Assembly (NCBI GenBank): GCA_016223135.1
Contig: JACRPQ010000012.1
Coordinates: 1-64,000 of the forward strand
DNA length: 64,000 nt
Direction of reading: 5' to 3'
DNA from: Chloroflexota bacterium
Lineage (GTDB): Bacteria; Chloroflexota; Anaerolineae; Anaerolineales; Villigracilaceae
In this document: positions 34,494-42,761 of the stretch, piece by piece
Numbering within the stretch: position 1 is the first letter of the stretch
How the letters are laid out: the number at the start of each line of letters is the position of its first letter
Program-made: the position numbers and the translations under genes
The notes under the pieces: model-generated
What the model was told of the DNA's origin: nothing
The model's database searches: none
What the model saw: the letters and a program-made list of their open reading frames with translations, nothing else

Positions 34494-35131
34494 ATCTCCT
34501 CCAAAAGCGCCAGAACTTTTTCGACGACACCCTCGCCCGTTTCCACAAGATGGACGCGAACGCCGTAGGGACTCAACTCACGCGCGGCTTGATGCGTGAA
34601 GGCAGCCAGCCCGTGCATGGCAGAGACGAACGCCGCTTCCTTCTCCGCCGATTCCTGATTCAATGTCACGAGGTTGATAATCACCCCTGAGCCTTGACTC
34701 CGCATCACGCGTCCCGCCGATTGCGTCATCAAAAACGCGCCTGTCAGGGTGACATCCAGTGTGCGGTGCCAATCCCACTCGTCCATATCCAGCAGGGGAA
34801 CGCGCGGTTGGACCGCAGCATGGTTGACCAGCACATCTATCCTGCCAAATTCATCCTCCACCTGCTTGATTAAACCCTGCGCTCCCATCTTCTTGGCAAC
34901 ATCTTCCACGAAAGTTTGCGCGCGCCCGCCCTGTTGTTGAATCTGAGCGACCACTTCCTCCACATTTATCGGCGAAATATCGTTCGCCGCCACTATCGCG
35001 CCGTATTCGGCAAATGCCAGCGCCAGCCTTCGCCCGCTGCCTTTGCCCGCGCCTGTAATGAGAACCACTTTTCCCGCGAGTCCTTCCCACTTTTTACTTT
35101 CCACTTTCCACTCACCACTTTCCTCTTTCAT
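34490..35131 (-). CDS. Short-chain dehydrogenase-like protein lacking the catalytic Tyr and Lys
   Basis: The 213-residue protein has the Rossmann fold of SDR enzymes: VVLITGAGKGSG for NAD(P) binding, the Asp in AANDIS, and NHAA. The usual YxxxK catalytic pair is absent: the matching segment reads FVSAMHGLAAF. The usual Ser is also not clear (LVTLNQES). It may be non-enzymatic. The first 16 residues, MKEESGEWKVESKKWE, are encoded by an AAGTGGAAAGT-type repeat. The start is ten bases after the M23 stop. Confidence 0.75.
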   Translation of the reverse strand: MKEESGEWKVESKKWEGLAGKVVLITGAGKGSGRRLALAFAEYGAIVAANDISPINVEEVVAQIQQQGGRAQTFVEDVAKKMGAQGLIKQVEDEFGRIDVLVNHAAVQPRVPLLDMDEWDWHRTLDVTLTGAFLMTQSAGRVMRSQGSGVIINLVTLNQESAEKEAAFVSAMHGLAAFTHQAARELSPYGVRVHLVETGEGVVEKVLALLEEI

Positions 35132-35141
35132 TTTTCCTCTT

Positions 35142-35849
35142 TCATTCGTGCGATTCACAAAGCGGAATCCGGTCACGGTTTTCGTAGCCGTTCAGCGGCA
35201 AGCCAAGATAAGGCGAAGGGTCGAGCGTGTTGCGGATTTCCAATTCGTTCTTGAATTGTCCATTGCCGTCATCCTTCACGATGGAAAAGTGTAAATGCAC
35301 TCCCACAGGATTGGCTGGGTCGCCTGAGTAATTTCCCTGATAGCCGAGAAAGGTCCCTGCTTCGATGAATTGCTCAGTCGTGCCGGGGGGAAATTTCTCC
35401 GAAATGAACGAATTGCCGAAGTGGTCTGCCATGTGGGTATAGTATAGCCAGATTTGGACGCCGGGCTGGAGCGGGTCGCTGGGGACGCGCACGATGACAG
35501 AAGACTTCCATTCGGGCAGGCGGGTGAGGTAGCCGGGGTAGGCGGAAATGACCGGCGTCACGCCTGCCTCGCCGCCGGCGAAAATATCTATGCCCTGGTG
35601 GCTGTGACCCGGGCGAAAAGAATCGCCCCATAGAAAACCGACGAAACCATTGGTGGGGAAAAGAAAAGGGGCGGAGCCGCATTGGGAACCGGCTGCCAGC
35701 CTCCAGTCTGGGTGTGAGGCGGGGTTGCGCATCCAAGTGCGAAAGGCGAGAAGCCGCGCAGCGTTGGGACGGTATAGATAAAACGCAGTTCCCAGCGCGG
35801 TAATGACTGCCACAATCACACCAGAGAGTATGAGGGAGCGTCTTGGCAT
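35142..35849 (-). CDS. M23 metallopeptidase, membrane-anchored
   Basis: The 235-residue protein has an N-terminal hydrophobic anchor (residues ~5-25) and a LytM domain with the zinc-ligand motif HSHQGIDI and the C-terminal HLHF. It likely acts on peptidoglycan or on a secreted protein. A minus-strand TATAAT at 35858-35863 lies only eight bases before the ATG, so the message is probably leaderless. The gene heads the M23-SDR-DinB unit. Confidence 0.88.
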   Translation of the reverse strand: MPRRSLILSGVIVAVITALGTAFYLYRPNAARLLAFRTWMRNPASHPDWRLAAGSQCGSAPFLFPTNGFVGFLWGDSFRPGHSHQGIDIFAGGEAGVTPVISAYPGYLTRLPEWKSSVIVRVPSDPLQPGVQIWLYYTHMADHFGNSFISEKFPPGTTEQFIEAGTFLGYQGNYSGDPANPVGVHLHFSIVKDDGNGQFKNELEIRNTLDPSPYLGLPLNGYENRDRIPLCESHE

Positions 35850-35902
35850 AGGGCAGGATTATACCGCTGTAACCTTTTCTAATTTTCAATGGCGCACATT
35901 GC

Positions 35903-35930
35903 TTGTAATTTTGTTTGGGTGGGCTATAAT
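35903..35930 (+). promoter_or_regulatory. Promoter of the riboswitch-subtilisin transcript
   Basis: TTGTAA at 35903-35908 and a consensus TATAAT at 35925-35930 are separated by 16 bases. The expected start of transcription, about 35936-35938, falls exactly at the first stem of the riboswitch. Confidence 0.75.
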
Positions 35931-35933
35931 TTA

Positions 35934-36018
35934 GGTGTCGAAAGGGCAAACCCGTCGCAAGGCGGGGACGCAAAGTCATGGGTCCCATAGAGGAGTGGGA
36001 TCGCCAGACCGCCGAAAT
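35934..36018 (+). ncRNA. Cyclic-di-GMP-I riboswitch (GEMM-I)
   Basis: The aptamer has the class-I signature: AGGGCAAACC at the start, a P2 stem CCCGTC/GGCGGG closed by a GCAA tetraloop, the conserved joining segment GGGACGCAAAGTC, and a P3 stem TCCCAT/GTGGGA, as in known GEMM-I RNAs. It lies in the 5' leader of the secreted subtilisin gene and is followed by a terminator, so binding of c-di-GMP probably decides whether the protease mRNA is completed. The direction (on or off) cannot be read from sequence alone. Confidence 0.92.
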
Positions 36019-36046
36019 TATTATTTTTTCGGCGTTTTTGTTTTTT
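36010..36046 (+). terminator. Riboswitch expression-platform terminator
   Basis: CGCCGAAA and TTCGGCG form a stem at 36011-36034, and TTTTTGTTTTTT follows. The left arm overlaps the 3' side of the aptamer, so aptamer closing and terminator formation can compete. The protease start is ~90 bases further on. Confidence 0.8.
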
Positions 36047-36135
36047 CAGGAGGTGCAGCGCCCTAACAATCAAATAGAACCATTGCCTGTGATGTCCACG
36101 AAAGCAAATCTCAAACTATCAGAGGAGAAATAGTG

Positions 36136-38724
36136 ATGAAAGCAAAGTGGTTCAGTGTATTGTCAGCCGTGGTCATTTTGACGCTCGCGATTGTGCCGGT
36201 TGCCGGCGCTGGCGATGGCGTGACCAAGGTGGAGCCGCTTGTCCCGGTTCCCTCGGCTGACTCAGGCGAATTTGTAAACGAAACGCCCGACTTGTGGTTT
36301 GTGGAATTCGCCAGTAAACCTCTGGCAGATGGCGGTTCCAAGACCCTGACGGACGCCGATAAGGCGAAGTTCCGCGCCGCTGCCGCAGCAAAGGGGATCC
36401 AATTTACAGAGCGGTTTGCCTTCAATAATTTGTGGAATGGTGTTTCCATCAAAGTAAATCCCGCTGATGTCAACAAACTAAAGACATTGCCCGGTGTGGT
36501 GGCGGTGTATCCGGTCATTTCCATCCCGCTGCCGCAGACGTTCGACAATGCCAGCCCCGAACTGGCGACCGCCATTCAAATGACCGGCGCCGATATTGCC
36601 CAGAACGAGATGGGCTACACCGGTGCAGGCGTCAAAGTGGCGGTGATGGATACTGGTGTTGATTTCGATCATCCCGACCTGGGCGGTTGTTTTGGCCCGG
36701 GCTGCCGCGTGGCGTATGGCTATGACTTCGTCGGCGATGCGTTCAACGCCGATTCGACTTCTCCCACCTACAACCCGATTCCTTCCCCCGATCCAATCCC
36801 CGATGACTGCAACGGTCATGGTACGCACGTGGCGGGTATCGTCGGCGCGAACGGCACGGTGAAGGGCGTAGCGCCCAATGTCACCTTCGGCGCATACCGC
36901 GTCTTTGGCTGTTCCGGCTCCACCACTGCGGATATTATGATCGCTGCCATGGAGCGCGTGCTGGCGGATAAGATGCAGGTGCTCAACATGAGCATCGGTT
37001 CCGCCTTTACCTGGCCCCAGTACCCCACCGCCGTCGCCTCCGACCGCCTCGTCAAGAAGGGCGTGGTGGTGGTTGCCTCCATCGGCAACAGCGGCGCCAA
37101 CGGTTTGTACTCGGCTGGCGCGCCGGGCTTGGGCAAGGACGTGATCGGCGTCGCCTCTTTCGATAACACCCATAACACTGCCAACGTCTTCGAAGTAAAC
37201 GGCAGAGACATCGGCTATCTGCCCATGTCGTTCTCGGGACCCGTTCCCACCTCTGGCACGGAAGAAATCGTGTACGTTGGTCGCGCTTGTAATGTGGATC
37301 CTCTGCTGGTCAATCCGGCTGGTAAAGTAGCGCTGGTGGTTCGCGGCGCCTGTACTTTTGCCGAAAAAGCCACCAATGCCATCAACGCCGGGGCAACAGC
37401 GGTTGTCATCCACAACAACGCAGCGGGTCTCTTCAGCGGTACGCTGGGCGCTCCCATCGGCGATGGCAGCGTGCCGGTCGTTTCCATCTCACTGGCAGAC
37501 GGCATGTACATCCGCTCGCAGACTGCGCCGGTGATGATGACCTGGACCGACCGCATCGGTTCCTTCCCCAACCCGAACGGCGGCTTGATTTCCTCCTTCA
37601 GTTCCTACGGTCTCGCTCCTGACCTGAGTCTGAAGCCTGACATCGGCGCGCCGGGCGGCAACATCTATTCCACCTTCCCGCTGGAATTGGGCGGTTATGC
37701 CACCCTGAGCGGCACTTCCATGTCCTCGCCGCATGTGGCGGGGGCGGTGGCTTTGCTGCTCGAAGCCAAGCCGAAACTGAAAGCGCGCGACGTGCGCGGC
37801 ATCCTGCAAAACAGCGCCGACCCGAAAGTCTGGTGGGGCAGCCCCGCCTCGGGCTTCCTGGATAACGTCCATCGCCAGGGCGCCGGCATGCTCGATATTG
37901 ACGATGCCATCCGAGCGACGACCGTCATTACCCCCAGCAAGATTGCCACCGGCGACTATTGGGAAGTGATGGATCCGTGGGTGCAGCCGATTGACGTGAC
38001 GAACAACTCCAACACACCGGTGACTTACGATATCACCTACGTCAACGCCCTTTCCACCGGCGGCGTGATCACCCCGTCCTTCTGGCTGTCGGATGCTTAC
38101 GTTGAATTCAGCGAGTCGACCATCACGGTGCCGGCTTGGAACAAGTACACCATCGAGGCTTATATCCATGCCGCAACGGGTCCTGTCAACGGCATCTACG
38201 GCGGTTACATCGTCTTCACGCCGCGCGATGGCGGGCAGGTCTACCGCATCCCCTATGCCGGCTTCGTGGGCGATTATCAGGGCATCCAGGTGCTGACGCC
38301 GACCGCCAACGGCTTCCCGTGGCTGGCGATTAGTTACCAGGGTTCCTTCTACGGACCTGTCACCGGTCCCGCCGACTGGGTGTACACCATGCAGGGCGAG
38401 GATGTGCCGTGGATTTTGGCACACTTCGACCATCAGGCTGAAGTCGTCCATATCCACATCTACAAGGCAGACGGCACTCCCGTTCACCCGGTTCACAACT
38501 ATGCCTACGCTGAAAAGTACTTCCCGCGCAACTCTACCTCTTCGGGCTTCTTTGCCTTCGCGTGGGACGGTAACCGCATGAGCGAGAACGGCAAGATTGT
38601 GAAAGCCCTGCCGGATGGCGATTACATCCTTGAACTGGAAGTCCTCAAGGCAGGCGGCGATCCGGGCAATCCCGATCATTGGGAGCACTGGATGTCGCCC
38701 GTCATTCGCATTGACCGTCCATAG
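36136..38724 (+). CDS. Secreted subtilisin-like serine protease (S8) with PA domain
   Basis: The 862-residue protein has a signal peptide, an I9-type propeptide (~50-130), and an S8 domain with Asp172 (VMDTGVD), His228 (GHGTHVAG) and Ser528 (GTSMSSPHVAG). A PA domain is inserted before the Ser (~360-460), as in C5a-peptidase/lactocepin-like subtilases. The last ~260 residues are beta-rich, perhaps Fn3-like. GAGGAG lies eight bases before ATG 36136. The gene is under a c-di-GMP riboswitch. It should be exported and degrade extracellular protein. Confidence 0.92.
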   Translation: MKAKWFSVLSAVVILTLAIVPVAGAGDGVTKVEPLVPVPSADSGEFVNETPDLWFVEFASKPLADGGSKTLTDADKAKFRAAAAAKGIQFTERFAFNNLWNGVSIKVNPADVNKLKTLPGVVAVYPVISIPLPQTFDNASPELATAIQMTGADIAQNEMGYTGAGVKVAVMDTGVDFDHPDLGGCFGPGCRVAYGYDFVGDAFNADSTSPTYNPIPSPDPIPDDCNGHGTHVAGIVGANGTVKGVAPNVTFGAYRVFGCSGSTTADIMIAAMERVLADKMQVLNMSIGSAFTWPQYPTAVASDRLVKKGVVVVASIGNSGANGLYSAGAPGLGKDVIGVASFDNTHNTANVFEVNGRDIGYLPMSFSGPVPTSGTEEIVYVGRACNVDPLLVNPAGKVALVVRGACTFAEKATNAINAGATAVVIHNNAAGLFSGTLGAPIGDGSVPVVSISLADGMYIRSQTAPVMMTWTDRIGSFPNPNGGLISSFSSYGLAPDLSLKPDIGAPGGNIYSTFPLELGGYATLSGTSMSSPHVAGAVALLLEAKPKLKARDVRGILQNSADPKVWWGSPASGFLDNVHRQGAGMLDIDDAIRATTVITPSKIATGDYWEVMDPWVQPIDVTNNSNTPVTYDITYVNALSTGGVITPSFWLSDAYVEFSESTITVPAWNKYTIEAYIHAATGPVNGIYGGYIVFTPRDGGQVYRIPYAGFVGDYQGIQVLTPTANGFPWLAISYQGSFYGPVTGPADWVYTMQGEDVPWILAHFDHQAEVVHIHIYKADGTPVHPVHNYAYAEKYFPRNSTSSGFFAFAWDGNRMSENGKIVKALPDGDYILELEVLKAGGDPGNPDHWEHWMSPVIRIDRP

Positions 38725-38743
38725 TTGAACATTATGTGCAAGC

Positions 38744-38783
38744 AATTCAGGCTGGCAGAGGTCATCTGCCAGCCTGAATTTTT
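38744..38783 (+). terminator. Intrinsic terminator after the first subtilisin gene
   Basis: AATTCAGGCTGGCAGA pairs with TCTGCCAGCCTGAATT around a five-base loop, followed by T5. This 16-base perfect stem lies 20 bases after the stop codon. Confidence 0.9.
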
Positions 38784-38845
38784 GGTTCGTTTATTCTCTT
38801 GTGCGCAGCAAATGTTCTCTAACGTTTGCTGTATGAGGCAAAAGC

Positions 38846-39334
38846 TTATTCCGTCGGAAGCGACTCCAGTGGAAGCGCCGACGGGTTTTCGCAATAGACG
38901 ACCGTTTCACGCAAGTCGGTGTGATATTCAAACGTGCGCTCGGCGGCTTGCAGACGGATCAAGTAGCCGGGCGTGAGAACTTGAAGATACATCGCGGACG
39001 GGTTGGGGCATCCCAGGCTGGAGTCGGGCCAGGTGACGGCGGCGGCTTCCTTGAATTGGACCTGTTCTGCGGGGATGGCAAAGCGCTTTGTCAAGTCTTC
39101 GGTTGCGAGGGCAATCAATTTTTGGAGGGTGGGGTCGGAGGGATCAGGCATGGAAGAGGAGTCTCCTTGAGGGGCTGAATCAGGCGAGGGCGTGGGAAGA
39201 GGCGTAATTTCCACTGGGGAGGTGGCATGGGGTGAATCTTCCATCGGCGGTGATTGTGGTTGCCGGGGTGCTTGTCCGCATCCTGCCAGAGTCAAGATCA
39301 ACATCGAAATAAACAGAAGCCGGTAATTTTTCAT
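38846..39334 (-). CDS. Lipoprotein of unknown function
   Basis: The 162-residue protein starts MKNYRLLFISMLILTLAGCG, a clear lipoprotein signal with lipid Cys at 19. A Pro/Ser-rich linker follows to about residue 65, then a small domain with TKRFAIPAEQVQF, VTWPDSSLGCPNPSAMYLQVLTPGY and VVYCEN. I know this pattern only as a conserved hypothetical. AAGGAGG precedes ATG 39334. It lies between the two subtilisin genes, on the other strand. Confidence 0.75.
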   Translation of the reverse strand: MKNYRLLFISMLILTLAGCGQAPRQPQSPPMEDSPHATSPVEITPLPTPSPDSAPQGDSSSMPDPSDPTLQKLIALATEDLTKRFAIPAEQVQFKEAAAVTWPDSSLGCPNPSAMYLQVLTPGYLIRLQAAERTFEYHTDLRETVVYCENPSALPLESLPTE

Positions 39335-39679
39335 GCGAAAAACCTCCTTGGCGCTTTGTATGGTTTGTGCCAATTTACCCCCAAGACGATATGGGTGATG
39401 TAAATGTTCCTCGCGCTGACCCTTCACAGTAGCTGCCAAAAGAACGGTGTAACCTTTTGAAACAACACCATGCTTGCATTTTTGAGTTTTTTATACTATA
39501 AATTTTATCGTGATAAAAAAACTGTTGATGTGGGAGCATATAGGGTATACCTGCACTGGCAGCAGGGCTACCGGACAGTAAAGTGATATTGCACGACGAT
39601 TGTTCCAAAGGAGGTGCGAGACACTCAAAAATATTTTCAGCAAAACCCAAAGCCAACCTAAAAAGAGGAGATTTATGCT
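39335..39679 (+). promoter_or_regulatory. Long leader region of the second subtilisin gene
   Basis: TTGCAT at 39474 and TATAAA at 39498 (18-base spacing) form a plausible promoter, giving a 5' leader of about 170 bases. The leader contains GTGGGAGCATATAGGGTATA and GGCAGCAGGGCTACCGG, which may fold, but it lacks the GACGCAAAG signature of the c-di-GMP riboswitch and I cannot assign a class. AAAGAGGAG precedes the gene. Confidence 0.45.
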
Positions 39680-41059
39680 ATGAAACGTTTTGTTTTCACA
39701 ACAATGATGATTGCCATTCTGGCGATTGCTCTTGCCGTTCCCGCCGCTGCGGCTCCCAGCAGTAGGATGATCGGGATTAACATCCTGCTCAACACCGATG
39801 TGACCCCTGCCATTCTTGCCGACCTGGGTGCGTATGGCAAGGTTCGTGATGTGATTTACGAAATTGACGCGCTCACCATGCAGATACGCGAGGGGGATCT
39901 GGCGAAAATCCGCGAACTGCCGTATGTCGCCGCTGCCAATCCGGATGCTGAACGAAATGGGGCGCCGGTGGATACTGTGGCTGTGACCGACTTTGTCAAC
40001 GGTTTGAGCACGTGGGATTTGGACGCCGTCAACGTGACCGATTTTGGCTTTGCCAACCGTCAGGTCGCCTATGATGGAACGGGCGTATATGTGGCAGTGC
40101 TGGATACGGGCTTGGTGGATAGTTGGCGTCAGGTCTTCCCTGAAGAGCGCATCGCCGAGGAATTTGCCAAATCCTTCAGCGGCGGAGGCGGAGAAGTAGG
40201 AAACGTCTCTGAGCAGCCCAATAAATGGGAACATGACCAAAACTCGCACGGCACTCATGTGACCAGCACCATTTTGGGATATAGCCTGCGCGGCATACCG
40301 GTCAACGGCGTTGCGCCATTGGCAACGGTGATTCCGGTCAAGGTTCTCAATCAGAATGGTTCCGGCTGGTCATCTGTGGTTGCCCGCGGCATCGTCTATG
40401 TGGCAGACTTGAAGGCTGGACCGCTGGCGGCTTATCCTGTGGTTATCAATATGTCGCTGGGTGGACCGGTGTTGGATGCCGTCGAAAAGGCTGCGATTGA
40501 TTATGCCATTGGAAAGGGTGTCATCATCGTCGCTTCGGCTGGCAACAGCGGCACTCGCGGCATGGGGTATCCCGGCGCGTACGCCCCGGTCATTTCGGTG
40601 GCGGCTTCCGGCTGGGTGAGGGAATGGGCTCCGGCTGGCAACCGCTCATGGTGGTACAACGGCAATGTCGCCGAACCCACCAACCCGGACGATTTCTATA
40701 TCACCAGTTTCTCGAGCCGCGCCAAACCCGGTCAAGACTTGGATGTGGCGGCGCCCGGTTCCTGGGTGGTTGGACCCTATAAAACCAACAGCAGCAACGA
40801 ACCCACCTACTACTTCCTGGGTGGCACTTCGATGGCAAGCCCGCATGTGGCTGGCATTGTGGCGTTGATGGCGCAGAAATATCCCGCGCTCACCGCTGCT
40901 CAGGCTGAGACGTTTCTCACCGGCGCTGCCATTCCGCTGCCGGCAGGATGCCGCAATGTCCTTACGCCCGCTGGCGCGGTGGCGACCTACTGCTGGGGCG
41001 CTGACGCCACCGGCGCAGGACTCATCACTGCCGATGCGGCGCTCTCTGCTGTTCCCTAA
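39680..41059 (+). CDS. Secreted subtilisin-like serine protease (S8), short form
   Basis: The 459-residue protein has a signal peptide (MKRFVFTTMMIAILAIALAV), a propeptide (~35-105) and an S8 domain with Asp142 (VLDTGLVD), His190 (SHGTHVT) and Ser384 (GTSMASPHVAG). There is no PA insert or long C-terminal extension, unlike the first subtilisin. GAGGAG precedes the ATG. It probably acts outside the cell like its neighbour. A strong terminator follows. Confidence 0.92.
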   Translation: MKRFVFTTMMIAILAIALAVPAAAAPSSRMIGINILLNTDVTPAILADLGAYGKVRDVIYEIDALTMQIREGDLAKIRELPYVAAANPDAERNGAPVDTVAVTDFVNGLSTWDLDAVNVTDFGFANRQVAYDGTGVYVAVLDTGLVDSWRQVFPEERIAEEFAKSFSGGGGEVGNVSEQPNKWEHDQNSHGTHVTSTILGYSLRGIPVNGVAPLATVIPVKVLNQNGSGWSSVVARGIVYVADLKAGPLAAYPVVINMSLGGPVLDAVEKAAIDYAIGKGVIIVASAGNSGTRGMGYPGAYAPVISVAASGWVREWAPAGNRSWWYNGNVAEPTNPDDFYITSFSSRAKPGQDLDVAAPGSWVVGPYKTNSSNEPTYYFLGGTSMASPHVAGIVALMAQKYPALTAAQAETFLTGAAIPLPAGCRNVLTPAGAVATYCWGADATGAGLITADAALSAVP

Positions 41060-41084
41060 ACCACACTAGTCAATCGTTTATCCT

Positions 41085-41119
41085 AATCCCCTGCAGGGTT
41101 TGCCTTGCAGGGGATTTTC
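41085..41119 (+). terminator. Intrinsic terminator after the second subtilisin gene
   Basis: AATCCCCTGCA and TGCAGGGGATT form an 11-base stem, followed by TTTCTT. It lies 26 bases after the stop. Confidence 0.85.
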
Positions 41120-41208
41120 TTATAATCTTTCTACACGGCATTGCCTCGTTTCTTATACTTTCGAAATACACTACGCCCAACTCAATCAACTAATCAAGGA
41201 GACGAGCC

Positions 41209-41601
41209 ATGACCTTCTACCTGCAAACTTATCCGTACCATCGTCCGTACCGCCGTATGCTCCGCCGCTGGGCGGAAAATGAACAGCACGCTCTGGGTGT
41301 GAACATTCGTGAAGAAAACGATGCCTACATCCTCTCCGCGCTCGTGCCGGGGCTCAAAGCCGAAGACCTGAACATTCAGGTGCTGGATGACATTGTCCGC
41401 ATCGAGGGCGAGTACAAGCAGGACGAAAAGGAGTACCTGATGCAGGAACTCCCGCGCGGTTCTTTTTCGCGGACCTTGCGCCTGCCTGCATCAGTCGATG
41501 CCAACCGCGTCGAAGCGCACATCGCCGATGGCGTGCTGACGCTGACTCTGCCCAAGGTGGAATCCGCCAAACCGAAGAGAATCAAAATCAAGGTCAAGTA
41601 A
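41209..41601 (+). CDS. Small heat-shock protein, Hsp20 family
   Basis: The 130-residue protein has an alpha-crystallin domain: LGVNIREENDAYILSALVPGLKAEDLNI, then FSRTLRLPASVDANRVEAHIADGVLTLTLPK with the conserved GVLTLTLPK. It is an ATP-independent holdase that keeps unfolded proteins soluble. The N-terminal arm is short (~28 residues). AAGGAGAC precedes the ATG. It is a single gene with its own terminator. No CIRCE-like element was seen upstream. Confidence 0.93.
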   Translation: MTFYLQTYPYHRPYRRMLRRWAENEQHALGVNIREENDAYILSALVPGLKAEDLNIQVLDDIVRIEGEYKQDEKEYLMQELPRGSFSRTLRLPASVDANRVEAHIADGVLTLTLPKVESAKPKRIKIKVK

Positions 41602-41617
41602 GAAGCGCAGACCTGTC

Positions 41618-41655
41618 GAGACGAGACCGCGCCGAAAAGCGCGGTCTTGTCTCTT
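41618..41655 (+). terminator. Stem-loop terminator after hsp20
   Basis: GAGACGAGACCGCGC pairs with GCGCGGTCTTGTCTC around the loop cgaaaa. The T-run is weak (TT only), but the stem is very strong. Confidence 0.7.
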
Positions 41656-41702
41656 AATCCCAGCGGGTATAATTCGCTCATTCCCGTCTTTGGAGAATTC
41701 CC

Positions 41703-42698
41703 GTGCGTTTTCGACTTCTTATCCTTTCCATCCTGATTGTCCTGTTGAGTGCGTGCGGCGCAGAGACGCCCACTGCCGAACCGTCCCCTGTTCCATCTGC
41801 CACCGCCGCCGTTCCCACCCTTACCCCCACGCCGACCATTCCTCTTGCCATTCTTGTCCTGCCTGCCGACCTCGAGCCGGAAACATCCAATCTCTATCAA
41901 AAAACCGTTTATGACCTTACGCAGGCTTCGGGCATGCGCTTTCAAGTGCGCAACCAACTGGCGACAGCCGACCTTGAGCCGGGCTTGAAAATCGTCATTG
42001 TGCTTTTCAACGACCCCGGTCTTGCGGCGCTGGCATCCGCTGCGCCGGAAGTGCAGTTCCTTGCCATTGGTATTCCGGGCATCACGGCTGGCGGGAACGT
42101 CAGCGTGCTGGGAGATACCTCGCAGGTGGATGTCGTCGGCTTTTTGGCGGGTTATACCGCCGCCATGCTCACGGACGATTACCGTATTGGCATGTTGATG
42201 CCAAAGGATAACAACGATGCCATTCGCATGTTCAACTCCTATGCCAACGGCATGAGATACTATTGCGGTTTGTGTCGCCCTTACTTCTTCCTGCCCTGGT
42301 CGTTCCCGCAGTATCTCGAAATCCCCGCCGATGAAGACCCAAACAACTACGACGCCTATGCCGACGTCCTCATTCTCCAGCGCAAGGCGGGGACGCTCCT
42401 CATTCACCCCGCGATTCAAACCCAGGATTTGGTGGATTACATCGGCACCACCGGCGTGTACATGATTGGAACGACTACACCTCAGCAGCGCCCGGCGGGC
42501 TGGGTGATGACGATTCAACCGGATACCGTCAAAGCCATACAAAACGCTTGGTCTCAACTGTTGAACGGACAGGGAGGTGTGACGGTTCAAGCGCCCCTCG
42601 GCTTGAGCGATGTGGACCCCAGCCTGCTCTCCCCGGGAAAACTGCGGCTTGTTCAGCAAACGCTGGATGACCTTCAAGCAGGCTTGATTGCGCCGTAA
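41703..42698 (+). CDS. BMP/PnrA-type substrate-binding lipoprotein
   Basis: The 331-residue protein starts at GTG with a lipoprotein signal (LILSILIVLLSAC) and a Thr/Pro linker. The folded part looks like the basic membrane protein family of purine-nucleoside-binding proteins: VQFLAIGIPG, VDVVGFLAGYTAAMLTDDYRIGML and PAGWVMTIQPD. The ligand is unknown and no ABC transporter gene is near. TATAAT at 41668-41673 and GGAG set its promoter and start. Confidence 0.75.
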   Translation: MRFRLLILSILIVLLSACGAETPTAEPSPVPSATAAVPTLTPTPTIPLAILVLPADLEPETSNLYQKTVYDLTQASGMRFQVRNQLATADLEPGLKIVIVLFNDPGLAALASAAPEVQFLAIGIPGITAGGNVSVLGDTSQVDVVGFLAGYTAAMLTDDYRIGMLMPKDNNDAIRMFNSYANGMRYYCGLCRPYFFLPWSFPQYLEIPADEDPNNYDAYADVLILQRKAGTLLIHPAIQTQDLVDYIGTTGVYMIGTTTPQQRPAGWVMTIQPDTVKAIQNAWSQLLNGQGGVTVQAPLGLSDVDPSLLSPGKLRLVQQTLDDLQAGLIAP

Positions 42699-42735
42699 AA
42701 AATTGGAACCCCTGCCAAAAGCAGGGGTTCCAATT
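42695..42735 (-). terminator. Intrinsic terminator of the receiver-protein gene
   Basis: AATTGGAACCCCTGC pairs perfectly with GCAGGGGTTCCAATT. On the minus strand it is followed by TTTTTTA, so it ends the minus-strand gene; it may also stop the convergent plus-strand lipoprotein transcript. Confidence 0.85.
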
Positions 42736-42761
42736 CAAAAGGAGGAGAAACCAGAAGGAAG

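Noticed and set aside
36478-38745. Two large minus-strand ORFs opposite the first subtilisin
   Set aside because: All three catalytic motifs are on the plus strand and the antisense frames have no recognisable domain.
39491-40258. Minus-strand ORF of 255 codons over the second subtilisin start
   Set aside because: It runs across the leader and signal peptide of the S8 gene, has no SD and no domain.
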